Positions 9,301-17,111 are shown, numbered from the stretch's first letter. The stretch is DNA of 64,000 nucleotides from Geodermatophilus amargosae (GCF_900116515.1 NZ_FPBA01000024.1:25235-89234); one strand, 5' to 3'. The notes: a model not told the origin generated them from the sequence alone. Made by a program: numbers and translations.

Positions 9301-9322
9301 TTCGTTGGTCGTTCAGTGGTCG
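9301..9322 (+). repeat. Arm-type repeat, right end of E1
   Basis: The sequence TTCGTTGGTCGT followed by a second GGTCG copy lies between the E1 integrase and att repeat 1. Near-identical double motifs recur at 16437, 46929 and 47138, always beside an att repeat. They are the likely integrase arm-binding sites of the E1/E3 element type. Confidence 0.55.
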
Positions 9323-9366
9323 CGGCGCCCGATGCAGGTGGCCTGCCGACCCGCTGACCTGCGGTG

Positions 9367-9404
9367 TTGCTCCCCCGATTGGACTCGAACCAATAACCCT
9401 GCGA
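9367..9404 (-). repeat. att core 1 (tRNA-Asn 3' fragment)
   Basis: A 38-bp sequence identical to 16294-16331 and 46995-47032. On the minus strand it holds the anticodon-stem 3' strand, a complete T-arm with loop TTCGAGT, and the acceptor 3' strand of a tRNA-Asn. The 5' half of the tRNA is absent, so it is an attachment-site copy and not a gene. Identity with the 46995 copy extends about 16 bp further to the left, into the integrase 3' flank. Confidence 0.85.
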
Positions 9405-9511
9405 TTCACACTGCGGCACTACTGCAACCTCACAGCGCATCACTCATGCCCAGCTCAGGCGGCAACTAGCGCGCGTGGAGGTCACTGGTGCTCAGGGACC
9501 TTAACCAGCAA

Positions 9512-9536
9512 TGTGGCGGGTATGTGGTGGGTATGG
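9512..9536 (+). repeat. Arm-type repeat, left end of E2
   Basis: Two tandem copies of a GTGGCGGGTAT-like motif (second copy GTGGTGGGTAT). The same motif, as GTGGCGAGTA plus GTGGCGG, occurs at the other end of E2 (16208-16226). This type of arm differs from the TTTGTTGGTCGT type of E1, E3 and E4, and matches the different integrase of E2. Confidence 0.5.
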
Positions 9537-9643
9537 GGGGTTGCGGGAGGCGCTCGGGACTGCCCCCTGTGGTCGGGGCGCACGCAGATGGCGTCTTGGG
9601 GTTGCCGATGATCAATCGGGACTGCAGTAATCGGCTGACCGCG

Positions 9644-9982
9644 TTACGCCGCGGTCACCTGATAGGTGTAGAAGCCACCCGACTCCGACGGCAGATGGAC
9701 CGTGCCTCGACCCCGTACTCCGTCGTAGTCGACGACCATCCCGGCAGCGCCAGTAGCCTCTAACCGGGGCATGCCCGCGGTGACCGCAAGGCCGGACACA
9801 ATCCGATAGCGCGCATCTGGCTCGGCAACTAAGAAGACGCCATTCTCACCCTTGACGACGATTCTGATCGCCTGCATGGAACCCTCAAGGCGGGTTGCCA
9901 TATTGAGTGTAGTTGCTTCGGGGTCGCTCAAGAGTCGACTCATCGTTTCCGGAGAAGGCAGATCGACCATCGCTGACTTCAC
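9644..9982 (-). CDS. Hypothetical small protein, third gene of the PLA2-like operon
   Basis: A 112-residue protein of no family I recognise. It lacks cysteines, signal peptide and membrane segments; the C-terminal half reads like a compact beta-rich domain ('GMVVDYDGVRGRGTVHL', 'ESGGFYTYQV'). The start is either the ATG at 9982 or an in-frame ATG four codons later. It begins about 21 bases after the stop of the MauE-thioredoxin gene on the same strand, so it is likely cotranscribed. A role as immunity or accessory protein for the PLA2-like protein is conceivable but unsupported by sequence. Confidence 0.6.
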   Translation of the reverse strand: MKSAMVDLPSPETMSRLLSDPEATTLNMATRLEGSMQAIRIVVKGENGVFLVAEPDARYRIVSGLAVTAGMPRLEATGAAGMVVDYDGVRGRGTVHLPSESGGFYTYQVTAA

Positions 9983-10003
9983 CCTCCTATGGGCGGGCCG
10001 AAT

Positions 10004-10996
10004 CTAGGGGCGCGCGGGCTCTTTGTTAACCGCTGGAGCAATTCCTTGCATCAAGGCGACACATTCGCTATAGCCGTACGCACGGGAGAGCTCCTCCCCC
10101 TGGCGATTAAAGTCGAGGACGGCCGGAAACGCCGTCACCCCATAGGCGGCCGCCACACTATGGTCCTCGTCATGTATAACCGTCGCCCCAGTCACGTGTA
10201 TATTCGGGTCGTCCGAATAGATGACCAAGCGCTTACCGCGGACGGAAGGGTTGTTGCCAAGATCGTGCAGAAGGCGGTGGCAACCTGTACATCCCGAGTG
10301 TGTGAAGAGAACCACTGACTCAGCGTGCTCACCTTCCGGCCTCCGCCTAAGAACCTCAACGTCCCGCCTCGTCCCTCCGGGCGGCCCAACCCTTCTGTGC
10401 GATGCAGAGATGACCGCTAGCTGCCTCTCCGCCTGACCGGCCATTCCCATTAGATTGACGATGGCCCAGACGCAGAATCCTATGCTGATTGTCTGCAAGA
10501 CAACCAAGAGCGCAAGGAGACGATCGGGGATGGGAATCCAGAGGATGGACCAGCAACTCCAAGCGCACGACGCGCTCGTGAGCAGTTCATACGTGAGAAC
10601 GAGCGTCGCGGCGCCGGCAAGGAGGACGTTCCGCACGATCGATCGCCAGCCTATCGGGCGCTGCGAGAACGACCCGAAACACTGACAGGGCGGCCGTCTG
10701 CCCCTGTGAATGGCACTAGTCAACAGCAGCGTCAAGCCGGCAAGTAAGACAACAGCCGCCGCGCTGGCCGGTATGGCTAGCGCCTCGACCAGCAGGGCAA
10801 GGCCGAGGACGATCTCAAGCGCAGGAAAGAGGGTGCCAGCGACACGGGAGATGCGCTCAGGTACACCTAGCGCCGCCGCAGTGGCCCCTGCAGTGCCAGG
10901 ACGCACCGCCTTCATGACTCCCGCAGCGATAAACGTCAAAGCGAGCCCCAACTGCGCCAGTCCAGCCAGCACTGCAAGTCCTGCTGAACCTAACAT
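10004..10996 (-). CDS. MauE/DoxX-like membrane protein fused to a thioredoxin-like domain
   Basis: A 330-residue predicted redox membrane protein. The N-terminal half has four or more hydrophobic segments and the MauE signature 'CQCFGSFS', a cysteine pair known from methylamine-utilisation MauE proteins. The C-terminal 110 residues form a thioredoxin-like domain with active site C-T-G-C ('FTHSGCTGCHRLL') and a cis-proline loop 'GVTAFPAVL'. Together they fit electron transfer across the membrane for disulfide formation or isomerisation. The ATG at 10996 overlaps the stop of the upstream cysteine-rich protein (ATGTTAG), so the two are translationally coupled and the disulfide function probably serves that protein. 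A longer frame to 11053 exists but is less likely. Confidence 0.8.
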   Translation of the reverse strand: MLGSAGLAVLAGLAQLGLALTFIAAGVMKAVRPGTAGATAAALGVPERISRVAGTLFPALEIVLGLALLVEALAIPASAAAVVLLAGLTLLLTSAIHRGRRPPCQCFGSFSQRPIGWRSIVRNVLLAGAATLVLTYELLTSASCAWSCWSILWIPIPDRLLALLVVLQTISIGFCVWAIVNLMGMAGQAERQLAVISASHRRVGPPGGTRRDVEVLRRRPEGEHAESVVLFTHSGCTGCHRLLHDLGNNPSVRGKRLVIYSDDPNIHVTGATVIHDEDHSVAAAYGVTAFPAVLDFNRQGEELSRAYGYSECVALMQGIAPAVNKEPARP

Positions 10997-11685
10997 TGGC
11001 CAGCCTTTGCTGGCGCGCAGATATCCGTAAAGCAACCCAACCCAGCTTTGCACTCCTTCAAGCAGGTAGAAACGTCGCTATAGCAAGTCTTATTGCAACC
11101 GCAGTAGACCTTGTTTTGCGGCCTGCAGCACTCGCAAGCCTCCTTCTGAGCACGATCGTATGGCCCGGCTCCTCCGCTAGAGACTGCGTCGTAATATGTC
11201 TGAGCCACGACTTGGCAGACCCCAAAGTCAAAGGCGATGCGCCCGGGCCCGAACGGAACCGTGAAGGCCGTATTGCAAGCCAGTACTGCGCTGTCGTACA
11301 TCTGACGGTCGCAGTCATCCTTCTTCGTCGGGCTTGCGCTGCAGGTGCCGTAGCAGGCGTCATGTCGGTCACAAGCCGACTTAAAACTAACGTGCAGCCA
11401 TCCATCAGGTATCAGCGTCGCAACGACGTTCAAGAAGCCCGCTGGCCCGCATCCGTTGACGGTGGGTGTGTAGCCCGGGCGTGGACGTCGATTTGGACAA
11501 TCATTCAAGTCCCGCGGCGGGTACTCGACAGTGCAGTCAATGTCAGCCCGCGTAGTCAGTGCGGTCGCTTGCGTCATCGCGACCGCCGCGCTCACTCGGG
11601 ATGCCGCCGCTACCGCTTGCATGAAGGCACCGTGCGGTGCGGGCTGAGAAATGCCTCGCACGAGCCGGCCAAAGATAGTTGACAT
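10990..11685 (-). CDS. Cysteine-rich phospholipase A2-like protein
   Basis: A 231-residue protein with about 20 cysteines, extremely unusual in a bacterial cytosolic protein. Its centre, 'NGCGPAGF', 'SACDRHDACYGTC' and 'KKDDCDRQMYDSAVLACN', matches the secreted phospholipase A2 core: calcium-loop glycines, the H-D catalytic dyad and the conserved cysteine pattern. The C-terminal 60 residues are a second cysteine-dense block (ECCRPQNKVYCGCNKTCY). The first 50 residues are alanine-rich but contain no clear signal peptide, so the export route is unclear. It is the first gene of a three-gene operon with a MauE-thioredoxin protein. Expected activity is hydrolysis of the sn-2 acyl bond of phospholipids; this is inferred from the motif. 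Confidence 0.75.
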   Translation of the reverse strand: MSTIFGRLVRGISQPAPHGAFMQAVAAASRVSAAVAMTQATALTTRADIDCTVEYPPRDLNDCPNRRPRPGYTPTVNGCGPAGFLNVVATLIPDGWLHVSFKSACDRHDACYGTCSASPTKKDDCDRQMYDSAVLACNTAFTVPFGPGRIAFDFGVCQVVAQTYYDAVSSGGAGPYDRAQKEACECCRPQNKVYCGCNKTCYSDVSTCLKECKAGLGCFTDICAPAKAGQC

Positions 11686-12092
11686 CGCACAGCCTCAGCC
11701 GTCGCTGGTAGATGGGCGCGCCCAGGAAAGGTACCGCGGCGCCGTCGCGATGGGAACCTCGCTCGTGAGCACCACACCGCGGTCGACGCTGAGCTGTCCC
11801 GCGTCCTGGGCGTGTCTGTACTGCCCAGCATCGCGGCCGGCGGTCGAGAGCGGTGCCCCCACGGAGTCCTCGATCACGGCGTGTCGCTGGATCCCAGAGG
11901 GGTCAACACAGCCCGCCCGTGAGAATCGAGCTACCCCCCGTGCTTGACCGCATACAGTGTGCAGAGGCCGGGTCGGGTCGGCAGAGACAGCACCGTGGGG
12001 GCAAGTTGGGACGAGCAGAGGCCAGCGGCTTGCAAGGCCCACTACTCTCCGACCTTCCGCACCCGCGGACGGATCCGGTCGTCGCTCGGCCA
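11686..12092. other. Divergent intergenic region of E2 (about 400 bp)
   Basis: It lies between the start of the PLA2-like operon (minus) and the ABC-3C operon (plus), so it should hold both promoters. I cannot point to convincing -35/-10 pairs. An open frame from 11853 runs into the ABC-3C endonuclease gene, but its upstream part has no family resemblance. Confidence 0.4.
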
Positions 12093-13121
12093 GTGTCCGC
12101 AAGCCCAGGCGCCTTCCTTCGACCGGACGCTGTCCTAGCATTCCTCAGTCCGGATGAATGGGAGGAGTTTGTCCTTGAGTGGGCCCACGGACTCGAGGCC
12201 GACTACACGCGGATTAAACGCCTTGGCGGCCCTGGCGATCAGGGAATCGACGTGGCCGCCTTTCTTAGCGACGCAGGACTTGACGGGCCGTGGCACTGCT
12301 TTCAGTGCAAACACTACAATCGACCACTCGAACGCAACGATGCTTGGCCGGAGCTATACAAGATTTTCGACGGCGCAGTACGGGGAATCTACACCCTTCC
12401 CCAAAAGTATATCTTCTTGGCCCCGCGCGGCTGTGGGCGAACGCTTGACAGGCTCCTCTCTTCGCCATCCAAGCTGAAAGAAGAGTTTCTCGCCAAAATG
12501 GCGGATGATACTTACCCACTGTCTGGGGCTAGCCGCAAGTCACGAGAGGCTGTGGCTAGCCTCGTAGAGACGAGCGACCTTGGCTTCGTCGACTCAGCTC
12601 CTATCCATGACGTGCTGGAAGTGCATAGTCGCACCCGCTACCACTCCCAACGATTCTCTACTCCACTCGCGGACCGGCCGCCTTGCGAGCCCCCGCCAAG
12701 CGAGATCGATGAGGGGGAACTGCGTTACGTCTCCCAACTTGTCGAGGTCTATAACGAGCACTTCAAGGGTATTGGAGTGCACGTTGGAAACGTTGCGCAT
12801 GCCAGCAAGTGCGCCACTCACTTTCAGAGGCAGCGCGAGTCCTTTTATGCCGCAGAGGCCTTGCGGCGGTTCGCTCGGGACCAGGTCCCACCAGGGACGT
12901 ATGAGCACCTGCAAGAGAACATCTACCAAGGGGTTGTAGAAACGGCCGAGATGCCTCACGCGGACGGTTACGTCCGGCTCCAGACCGTCCTCCAGCTATC
13001 GATGTCCATCGACGTCAGCTCCAACCGCTTGATGCAAGTGCTTGACAAGGCTGACTGCAAGGGCATTTGCCATCAACTTGCTAACGAGGACCGTCTGCGG
13101 TGGGTGACACAGGATGACTGA
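12093..13121 (+). CDS. ABC three-component system effector, restriction-endonuclease-like
   Basis: First gene of a predicted ABC-3C conflict system, about 342 residues. The N-terminal 100 residues carry a Mrr-like PD-(D/E)xK nuclease pattern: 'LSPDEWEEFVLEW', then 'GGPGDQGIDVAAF' with the catalytic aspartate, then 'WHCFQCKHYNRPL' with the Q-x-K element. The remaining 220 residues resemble the shared C-terminal domain of ABC-3C effectors, which contacts the middle component. The start is uncertain: I chose the GTG at 12093; the frame is open further upstream to 11853. Its stop overlaps the next gene by 8 bases. Nuclease activity is expected to be held in check or triggered by the ATPase subunit. 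Confidence 0.78.
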   Translation: MSASPGAFLRPDAVLAFLSPDEWEEFVLEWAHGLEADYTRIKRLGGPGDQGIDVAAFLSDAGLDGPWHCFQCKHYNRPLERNDAWPELYKIFDGAVRGIYTLPQKYIFLAPRGCGRTLDRLLSSPSKLKEEFLAKMADDTYPLSGASRKSREAVASLVETSDLGFVDSAPIHDVLEVHSRTRYHSQRFSTPLADRPPCEPPPSEIDEGELRYVSQLVEVYNEHFKGIGVHVGNVAHASKCATHFQRQRESFYAAEALRRFARDQVPPGTYEHLQENIYQGVVETAEMPHADGYVRLQTVLQLSMSIDVSSNRLMQVLDKADCKGICHQLANEDRLRWVTQDD

Positions 13122-13569
13122 CCCCCTCAACGGCCCGCTAGAAGTTGGACTCAGGGTGCTCGCCATCCTTGATGCTGCCTATCCTGACGGCATGGATGTC
13201 GACAGGCTAAGCTTGCTCGACCACATAAGTCTCCACACGCGTGACTTTGGTGGCCCAGAAAGCATCCTGCCGGCGCTGCCTCAACGACAGAGCGAGATAT
13301 CGGTTGGCCGCGCCAGAATCGAGGAGGGGCTCCAAGTCATGCTACGCGCACAGCTAATAGATATGACACAGAGCTCTGAGGGGCTTCAGTACGTGGCGTC
13401 CGACTCGTCCTCGCACTTCATCAGTCTTCTCGAATCACGATACTTCGACCGACTGAGGGAATCTGCCCAGTGGGCCGTTGAGCGGTACCGCAACATAAGC
13501 AACGTGGAAGTTAGCCGGATTACATCGAGCTTAGCCACACAAAGAGGGCAACGAGGGGCTGGAGGATGA
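13114..13569 (+). CDS. ABC three-component system middle component
   Basis: A 151-residue protein in the middle-component position of an ABC-3C system. It has a winged-helix-like character ('GLRVLAILDAAYPDGMDVDR', 'EGLQVMLRAQLIDMTQSSEG'), typical of the linker subunit between effector and ATPase. It starts 8 bases before the stop of the endonuclease gene, and its own stop overlaps the ATPase start by 4 bases (ATGA). The double overlap indicates a tightly coupled, stoichiometric complex. Subfamily MC2 is my best guess from length and pattern. Confidence 0.72.
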   Translation: MTDPLNGPLEVGLRVLAILDAAYPDGMDVDRLSLLDHISLHTRDFGGPESILPALPQRQSEISVGRARIEEGLQVMLRAQLIDMTQSSEGLQYVASDSSSHFISLLESRYFDRLRESAQWAVERYRNISNVEVSRITSSLATQRGQRGAGG

Positions 13570-15431
13570 CCTCCATGCGACTTCGTCACCTCACGCTCGT
13601 TGGCCTGGGTCAGTCTGCCAGTGTCGAATTTGGGTCGAGCCTGACTGTGATCTTCGGCGCATCGGACACGGGGAAGTCGTTTATCGTCAGTGCTATAGAT
13701 TACACGCTCGGAGCAGCTCGACTCAAGGACATCCCCGAGGCTCAGGGATACACGCACTCACTGGTCTCGCTGGACTTGCCCAACGGCGAGAACGTAACTC
13801 TGGCACGCCCACTGCGAGGTGGCAGGATCGCGGTTTATGAGGGCGATTGGAGGAGTCTTCCTCCCTCACTCCCGAGGCAGACTCTTGCCGATCGGAAGCC
13901 TAAGAAGGGCGAGGAGTCGATCTCCGACTTTCTGCTGCGGGGACTCGGGCTTGAGGGTCGGAAGGTGATCAAGAACTCCAAGGGCGCTACACAGTCGCTC
14001 AGCTTTCGCAACCTCGCGCATCTCTGTATTGTCAATGAGGCACAGATGCAGTCCGAGGTGCCGCCTGCGCTCACCGGCCAGCACGTGAGTCGAACGGCCG
14101 AGCGTTCGGCACTCCGCGTCCTGCTCCAAAATGATGACGATGGGGAAATAGCGCAAGAAGTACCAACAGACGACGAGGTTCGCATCGGTCGATCCAAACA
14201 GGAGGTGCTGGCGCAACTGCATTCCGACCTGGTTGGCCGAATGCAGTCGAAAGAAAGCAGGGTAGAGGTCGAGCAAAGGCTTGGCCGCCTATCGATGGCG
14301 ATCGCGGGGACAACAGACGATATTGAAGGCATGCTCCGACGCAGACAGGACATTGTCGAGGCTCTACAAAGAGCGACGACATTACTAGACGTCAGGCGCC
14401 GGGAGAGGCTTGAACGGCAGGAGCTGGGCGCTCGTTTCAGCTTACTCGCAAGTCAGTACGAATCCGACTTGGGCCGGCTAGAACTCGTTCGAGAAGCCGG
14501 GACACTTCTCGGCTACTTCGACACCGGCGTCTGCGCCTTCTGTGGTGCCAGCCCCGAGCATCAGAAGCTGTCCGAGCACCTCGGAGGCGAAGCCACCCAA
14601 CTCGATCTCGTAACCCGCGCAGAGGAATCGCGCATCAATATGCTCCGCACCGACCTGGCGCAGGTTCAGGAAGAACTAGCCACTGAGGTCGCTGGCCTCG
14701 TCAAACGAGAAGAGAGGCTGCGTGATCATATTGAGTCCCTGAGGGTGCGAATCAGGGATCTAGACCGGCAACTCTCTCCGCTCCGGACTGACCTGCCACG
14801 TCTACTTGAGGCTCGGTCTGTCGCCGAAAGGCTCATCGCTTATCACGAGCAACTTGCGAGTATAGAGGCGCTTTTGCGGGCTAACGAGGTACCTGGGTTG
14901 GCGAAGCAGCCTCCCATGCGTGAGCTTTCCCCGGTCACGATACGGGAGTTTGAGGCGAGACTACGCGACACGCTCACCTCCTGGGGCGTCACGGGATCGT
15001 CAGAGTTGGTGTTCAATCCCGCATCCACCGACCTTGTGATCGCGGGCCAGTCACGTGCTGACCGCGGCAAGGGGATGCGAGCTATCCTCCATGCGTGTTT
15101 CACACTCGGACTTGCAGACTATTGCAATAGTGAAGGACTGCCGCATCCAGGATTCGTCGTTCTTGACTCTCCGGTTGTGACGTATCGGCCGCCCGACGAA
15201 AACTCACCGTGGACGGCGGCGACTGACGCAGATGATGACGAGTACGTAAGCGCAACGGTCTTCGACCGCTTCTATGAACACTTGGCAACCGACGCGCGTG
15301 CTCAGGTGATTGTGATGGAGAACGTCAGTCCGCCAAATTTGCGACAGGACGACTCCACGCGCGTACACCACTTCACCAAGAATGATGGGGTCGGCAGGTA
15401 CGGGTTCTTCCCGCATGAGGCCGAGTCGTGA
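13566..15431 (+). CDS. ABC three-component system ATPase (DUF3732, SMC/Rad50-like)
   Basis: A 621-residue ATPase of the DUF3732 type. A Walker A motif 'FGASDTGKS' sits at about residues 30-38. The middle is a long coiled coil interrupted near residue 320 by 'CAFCGASPEHQKL', a C-x-x-C resembling half a Rad50 zinc hook. The C-terminal ATPase lobe contains 'ADRGKGMRAILHACFTLGLA' and the Walker B-type strand 'PHPGFVVLDSPVVTY'. Such ATPases are thought to sense nucleic-acid or invasion states and activate the linked effector, here a nuclease. Base composition is clearly less GC-rich than the flanks, consistent with transfer into the island. Confidence 0.82.
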   Translation: MTSMRLRHLTLVGLGQSASVEFGSSLTVIFGASDTGKSFIVSAIDYTLGAARLKDIPEAQGYTHSLVSLDLPNGENVTLARPLRGGRIAVYEGDWRSLPPSLPRQTLADRKPKKGEESISDFLLRGLGLEGRKVIKNSKGATQSLSFRNLAHLCIVNEAQMQSEVPPALTGQHVSRTAERSALRVLLQNDDDGEIAQEVPTDDEVRIGRSKQEVLAQLHSDLVGRMQSKESRVEVEQRLGRLSMAIAGTTDDIEGMLRRRQDIVEALQRATTLLDVRRRERLERQELGARFSLLASQYESDLGRLELVREAGTLLGYFDTGVCAFCGASPEHQKLSEHLGGEATQLDLVTRAEESRINMLRTDLAQVQEELATEVAGLVKREERLRDHIESLRVRIRDLDRQLSPLRTDLPRLLEARSVAERLIAYHEQLASIEALLRANEVPGLAKQPPMRELSPVTIREFEARLRDTLTSWGVTGSSELVFNPASTDLVIAGQSRADRGKGMRAILHACFTLGLADYCNSEGLPHPGFVVLDSPVVTYRPPDENSPWTAATDADDDEYVSATVFDRFYEHLATDARAQVIVMENVSPPNLRQDDSTRVHHFTKNDGVGRYGFFPHEAES

Positions 15432-15512
15432 GGGTCTGTGCGTGGCGGTTCAGGGCCTTCCCGGGTGGCCCGTGGGCGACTACACGGCTGTTTGTGCGCG
15501 CCAGGGGGTGTG

Positions 15513-15572
15513 ATGCCGGCGCGCAAGGTTGTTGATGAGCAGGAGGTCATCCGCCGAGGTACGGACCACTAA
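15513..15572 (+). pseudogene. Truncated 19-codon remnant of an element-borne small protein
   Basis: The ATG at 15513 encodes MPARKVVDEQEVIRRGTDH and then TAA. The first 14 residues resemble the start of small helix-turn-helix proteins that often accompany actinobacterial integrative elements; the rest is missing. Recognition is from memory of the family N-terminus and is tentative. Confidence 0.3.
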
Positions 15573-16197
15573 GCCAAAGGGCACTCGCGACACCGAACGG
15601 GCCTTCACGACGGCAGAGCGTGACGCCGTCGTGGCCTACGCCGACACCGACTCCATCGCCGCGCGTCGCGACTTGGTCGACTTCGTGGCCTTCCTCGCGG
15701 GCACAGGTGCCCGCATCGGGGAGGTGTGCGCGCTGCGCTGGTCGGCGCTTCACCTGGGTGACGGGGCGGCGCAGCTCGGGCCGGTTGTGGTGCGAGAGAC
15801 GGGGGTCGGGCTGCACATCCAGGACGAGGGCAAGACCGGGGCCAGCACGCGGACGATCAAGCTGCCGGCCGATCTGCTGGCCCGTCTGCTGGCGCGTCAG
15901 GTCGACGCCGTGGAAAACGAGTGGGACGTGGTGTTCCCCTCTCCCCGTGGCCGTCTGCGCGACCCGAGCAACACCAGTCACGACGTGGCCGACCTGCTGA
16001 CCGCCGCCGGACACGAGTGGGCCACCGCGCACACGTTCCGCCACACGGTGGCGACCCTGCTCGACCTGGCGGGACTGTCGGCCCGTGAGATCGCCAACTA
16101 CCTCGGGCACGCGCGGGCGAGCATGACCCAGGACGTCTACATGAGCCGTCGCACGGTCAGCGACCGGGCAGCCGACCTGCTGCTCATCGGGCAGTAG
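15535..16197 (+). CDS. Tyrosine integrase of element E2, short form
   Basis: About 220 residues comprising essentially the catalytic domain of a tyrosine recombinase. All catalytic residues are visible: arginine in 'GARIGEVCALRW', H-x-x-R in 'TAHTFRHTVATLLDLAGL', histidine in 'IANYLGH' and tyrosine in 'MTQDVYMSRR'. There is no N-terminal arm-binding or core-binding domain, and the DNA upstream holds a truncated small gene, so the 5' part was probably deleted. It differs clearly from the integrases of E1 and E3. It ends 96 bp before att repeat 2. Whether the short protein is active alone is doubtful; the start (TTG 15529 or ATG 15535) is not certain. Confidence 0.75.
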   Translation: MSRRSSAEVRTTKPKGTRDTERAFTTAERDAVVAYADTDSIAARRDLVDFVAFLAGTGARIGEVCALRWSALHLGDGAAQLGPVVVRETGVGLHIQDEGKTGASTRTIKLPADLLARLLARQVDAVENEWDVVFPSPRGRLRDPSNTSHDVADLLTAAGHEWATAHTFRHTVATLLDLAGLSAREIANYLGHARASMTQDVYMSRRTVSDRAADLLLIGQ

Positions 16198-16207
16198 CCA
16201 CGACCAA

Positions 16208-16226
16208 AGTGGCGAGTAAGTGGCGG
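16208..16226 (+). repeat. Arm-type repeat, right end of E2
   Basis: A GTGGCGAGTA motif followed by GTGGCGG, matching the motif pair at 9512-9536 at the opposite end of E2. It overlaps a 16-bp perfect palindrome at 16220-16235. Confidence 0.45.
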
Positions 16227-16256
16227 ATCCGCCACCCTACCAGCCGATGACACAGG

Positions 16257-16286
16257 CCCCTGACCGGCGTCTCTGCTGGTCAGGGG
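16257..16286 (+). terminator. Hairpin terminator after the E2 integrase
   Basis: A perfect 9-bp stem (CCCCTGACC pairing with GGTCAGGGG) with a 12-base loop lies 60 bp after the integrase stop. There is no long T-tract, as is common in high-GC hosts. Confidence 0.6.
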
Positions 16287-16293
16287 CTTGGTA

Positions 16294-16331
16294 TTGCTCC
16301 CCCGATTGGACTCGAACCAATAACCCTGCGA
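16294..16331 (-). repeat. att core 2 (tRNA-Asn 3' fragment)
   Basis: Second copy of the 38-bp repeat, forming the junction between E2 and E3. Only the tRNA 3' part is present; the sequence to the right is not a tRNA 5' half but resembles the flank right of copy 3. Confidence 0.85.
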
Positions 16332-16436
16332 TTTGATCTTGATGGAGTTGGCAGCGATTGGCCAGCGGCGAATGCACAGGTCAGTAGCCCTTCGCGTCGT
16401 TGGACAGCGTTGGCCAGCGGGGAAGACCGAGGGGGG

Positions 16437-16460
16437 TTTGTTGGTCGTAGATTGGTCGCG
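16437..16460 (+). repeat. Arm-type repeat, left end of E3
   Basis: TTTGTTGGTCGT followed by ATTGGTCG, preceded by a run of G. An almost identical block sits at 47138-47164, at the same distance (about 106 bp) right of att core 3. Confidence 0.55.
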
Positions 16461-16546
16461 TCGCGACGCGGACCCGCTCCACCCGCCACGCCTCCAGGTT
16501 GAGTCGCGGTTGGATCGCCACCTCCACTCTGGTCATGCTCCTGACC

Positions 16547-16828
16547 ATGACGACGCTGCCCCTGACCGCTGCGACGGCCCACCTGTCGATGCTCATCGCC
16601 CGCGTCGGTCGGCAGCACGAGCGGGGATACGCTACCGTGCACGGCCAGCCCTCCGCGGTCCTGCTCGCCACCGAGGACTTCGAGTCGCTGCAGGAGACCG
16701 TCGAGATTTTCGCTGATGCCCGTGCCATGCGGCGGCCGAACGCCTCCGAGGCCAAGCTGGCCCGCGGGGACGTCGAGGCCCGCGACGACCTGGACGCGGC
16801 CAGGGCCCGCCACGGCCTGCCGCAGTGA
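16547..16828 (+). CDS. Phd/YefM-type antitoxin at the left end of E3
   Basis: Antitoxin of 93 residues from the ATG at 16547, beginning MTTLPLTAATAHLSMLIARV, the normal Phd/YefM N-terminus. 'TVHGQPSAVLLATEDFESLQ' is the conserved DNA-binding-domain motif. It is closely related to the antitoxin at the left edge of the window. It lies 215 bp right of att core 2. The ORF could be extended to 16499, but the added hydrophobic residues are not family-like. Its toxin partner overlaps by four bases and is frameshifted, so the antitoxin may be an orphan in practice. Confidence 0.82.
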   Translation: MTTLPLTAATAHLSMLIARVGRQHERGYATVHGQPSAVLLATEDFESLQETVEIFADARAMRRPNASEAKLARGDVEARDDLDAARARHGLPQ

Positions 16829-17111
16829 CCGAGGGCCAGGAGCGCTACTTTCTGGCCCTCACCCCCACCGGACGCCGCCAGCTCACCGAGCATCTCCCCG
16901 CGGCCGTCGCGACAGCGGCCTCCGAGTGCATCGTCGGGCCGCTGCTTGACGCCCCCCCCTGCGCTGGGAGCGGCTGCGCCGGCCGCTCGAGGACCGACAC
17001 AACGCCCGCCGGGGGACCTACCGGGTCGCGTACCGCATCGACGACGAGGCCCGCACTGTCACATTCCTGGACGTCGCCCACCGCCGCGACGCCTTCCGGA
17101 CCTGCCGCTGA
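16825..17111 (+). pseudogene. RelE/ParE-type toxin, frameshifted
   Basis: The GTG at 16825 opens 'MTEGQERYFLALTPTGRRQL', parallel to the intact toxin at 245-532. At a C-homopolymer around 16951-16957 the frame is lost; the rest, 'RLRRPLEDRHNARRGTYRVA' and 'FLDVAHRRDAFRTCR', continues in another frame to 17111. Loss of the toxin in a homopolymer could be real or a sequencing artefact. Confidence 0.75.

Noticed and set aside
9367..9440. Complete tRNA-Asn gene at the att repeats
   Set aside because: Only the 3' portion is present at all three sites; the following bases do not form D-arm, anticodon loop or acceptor 5' strand.
16220..16235. 16-bp perfect palindrome as a regulator operator
   Set aside because: It overlaps the arm-type repeat at the E2 end and no regulator gene is nearby; with one instance no operator role can be supported.
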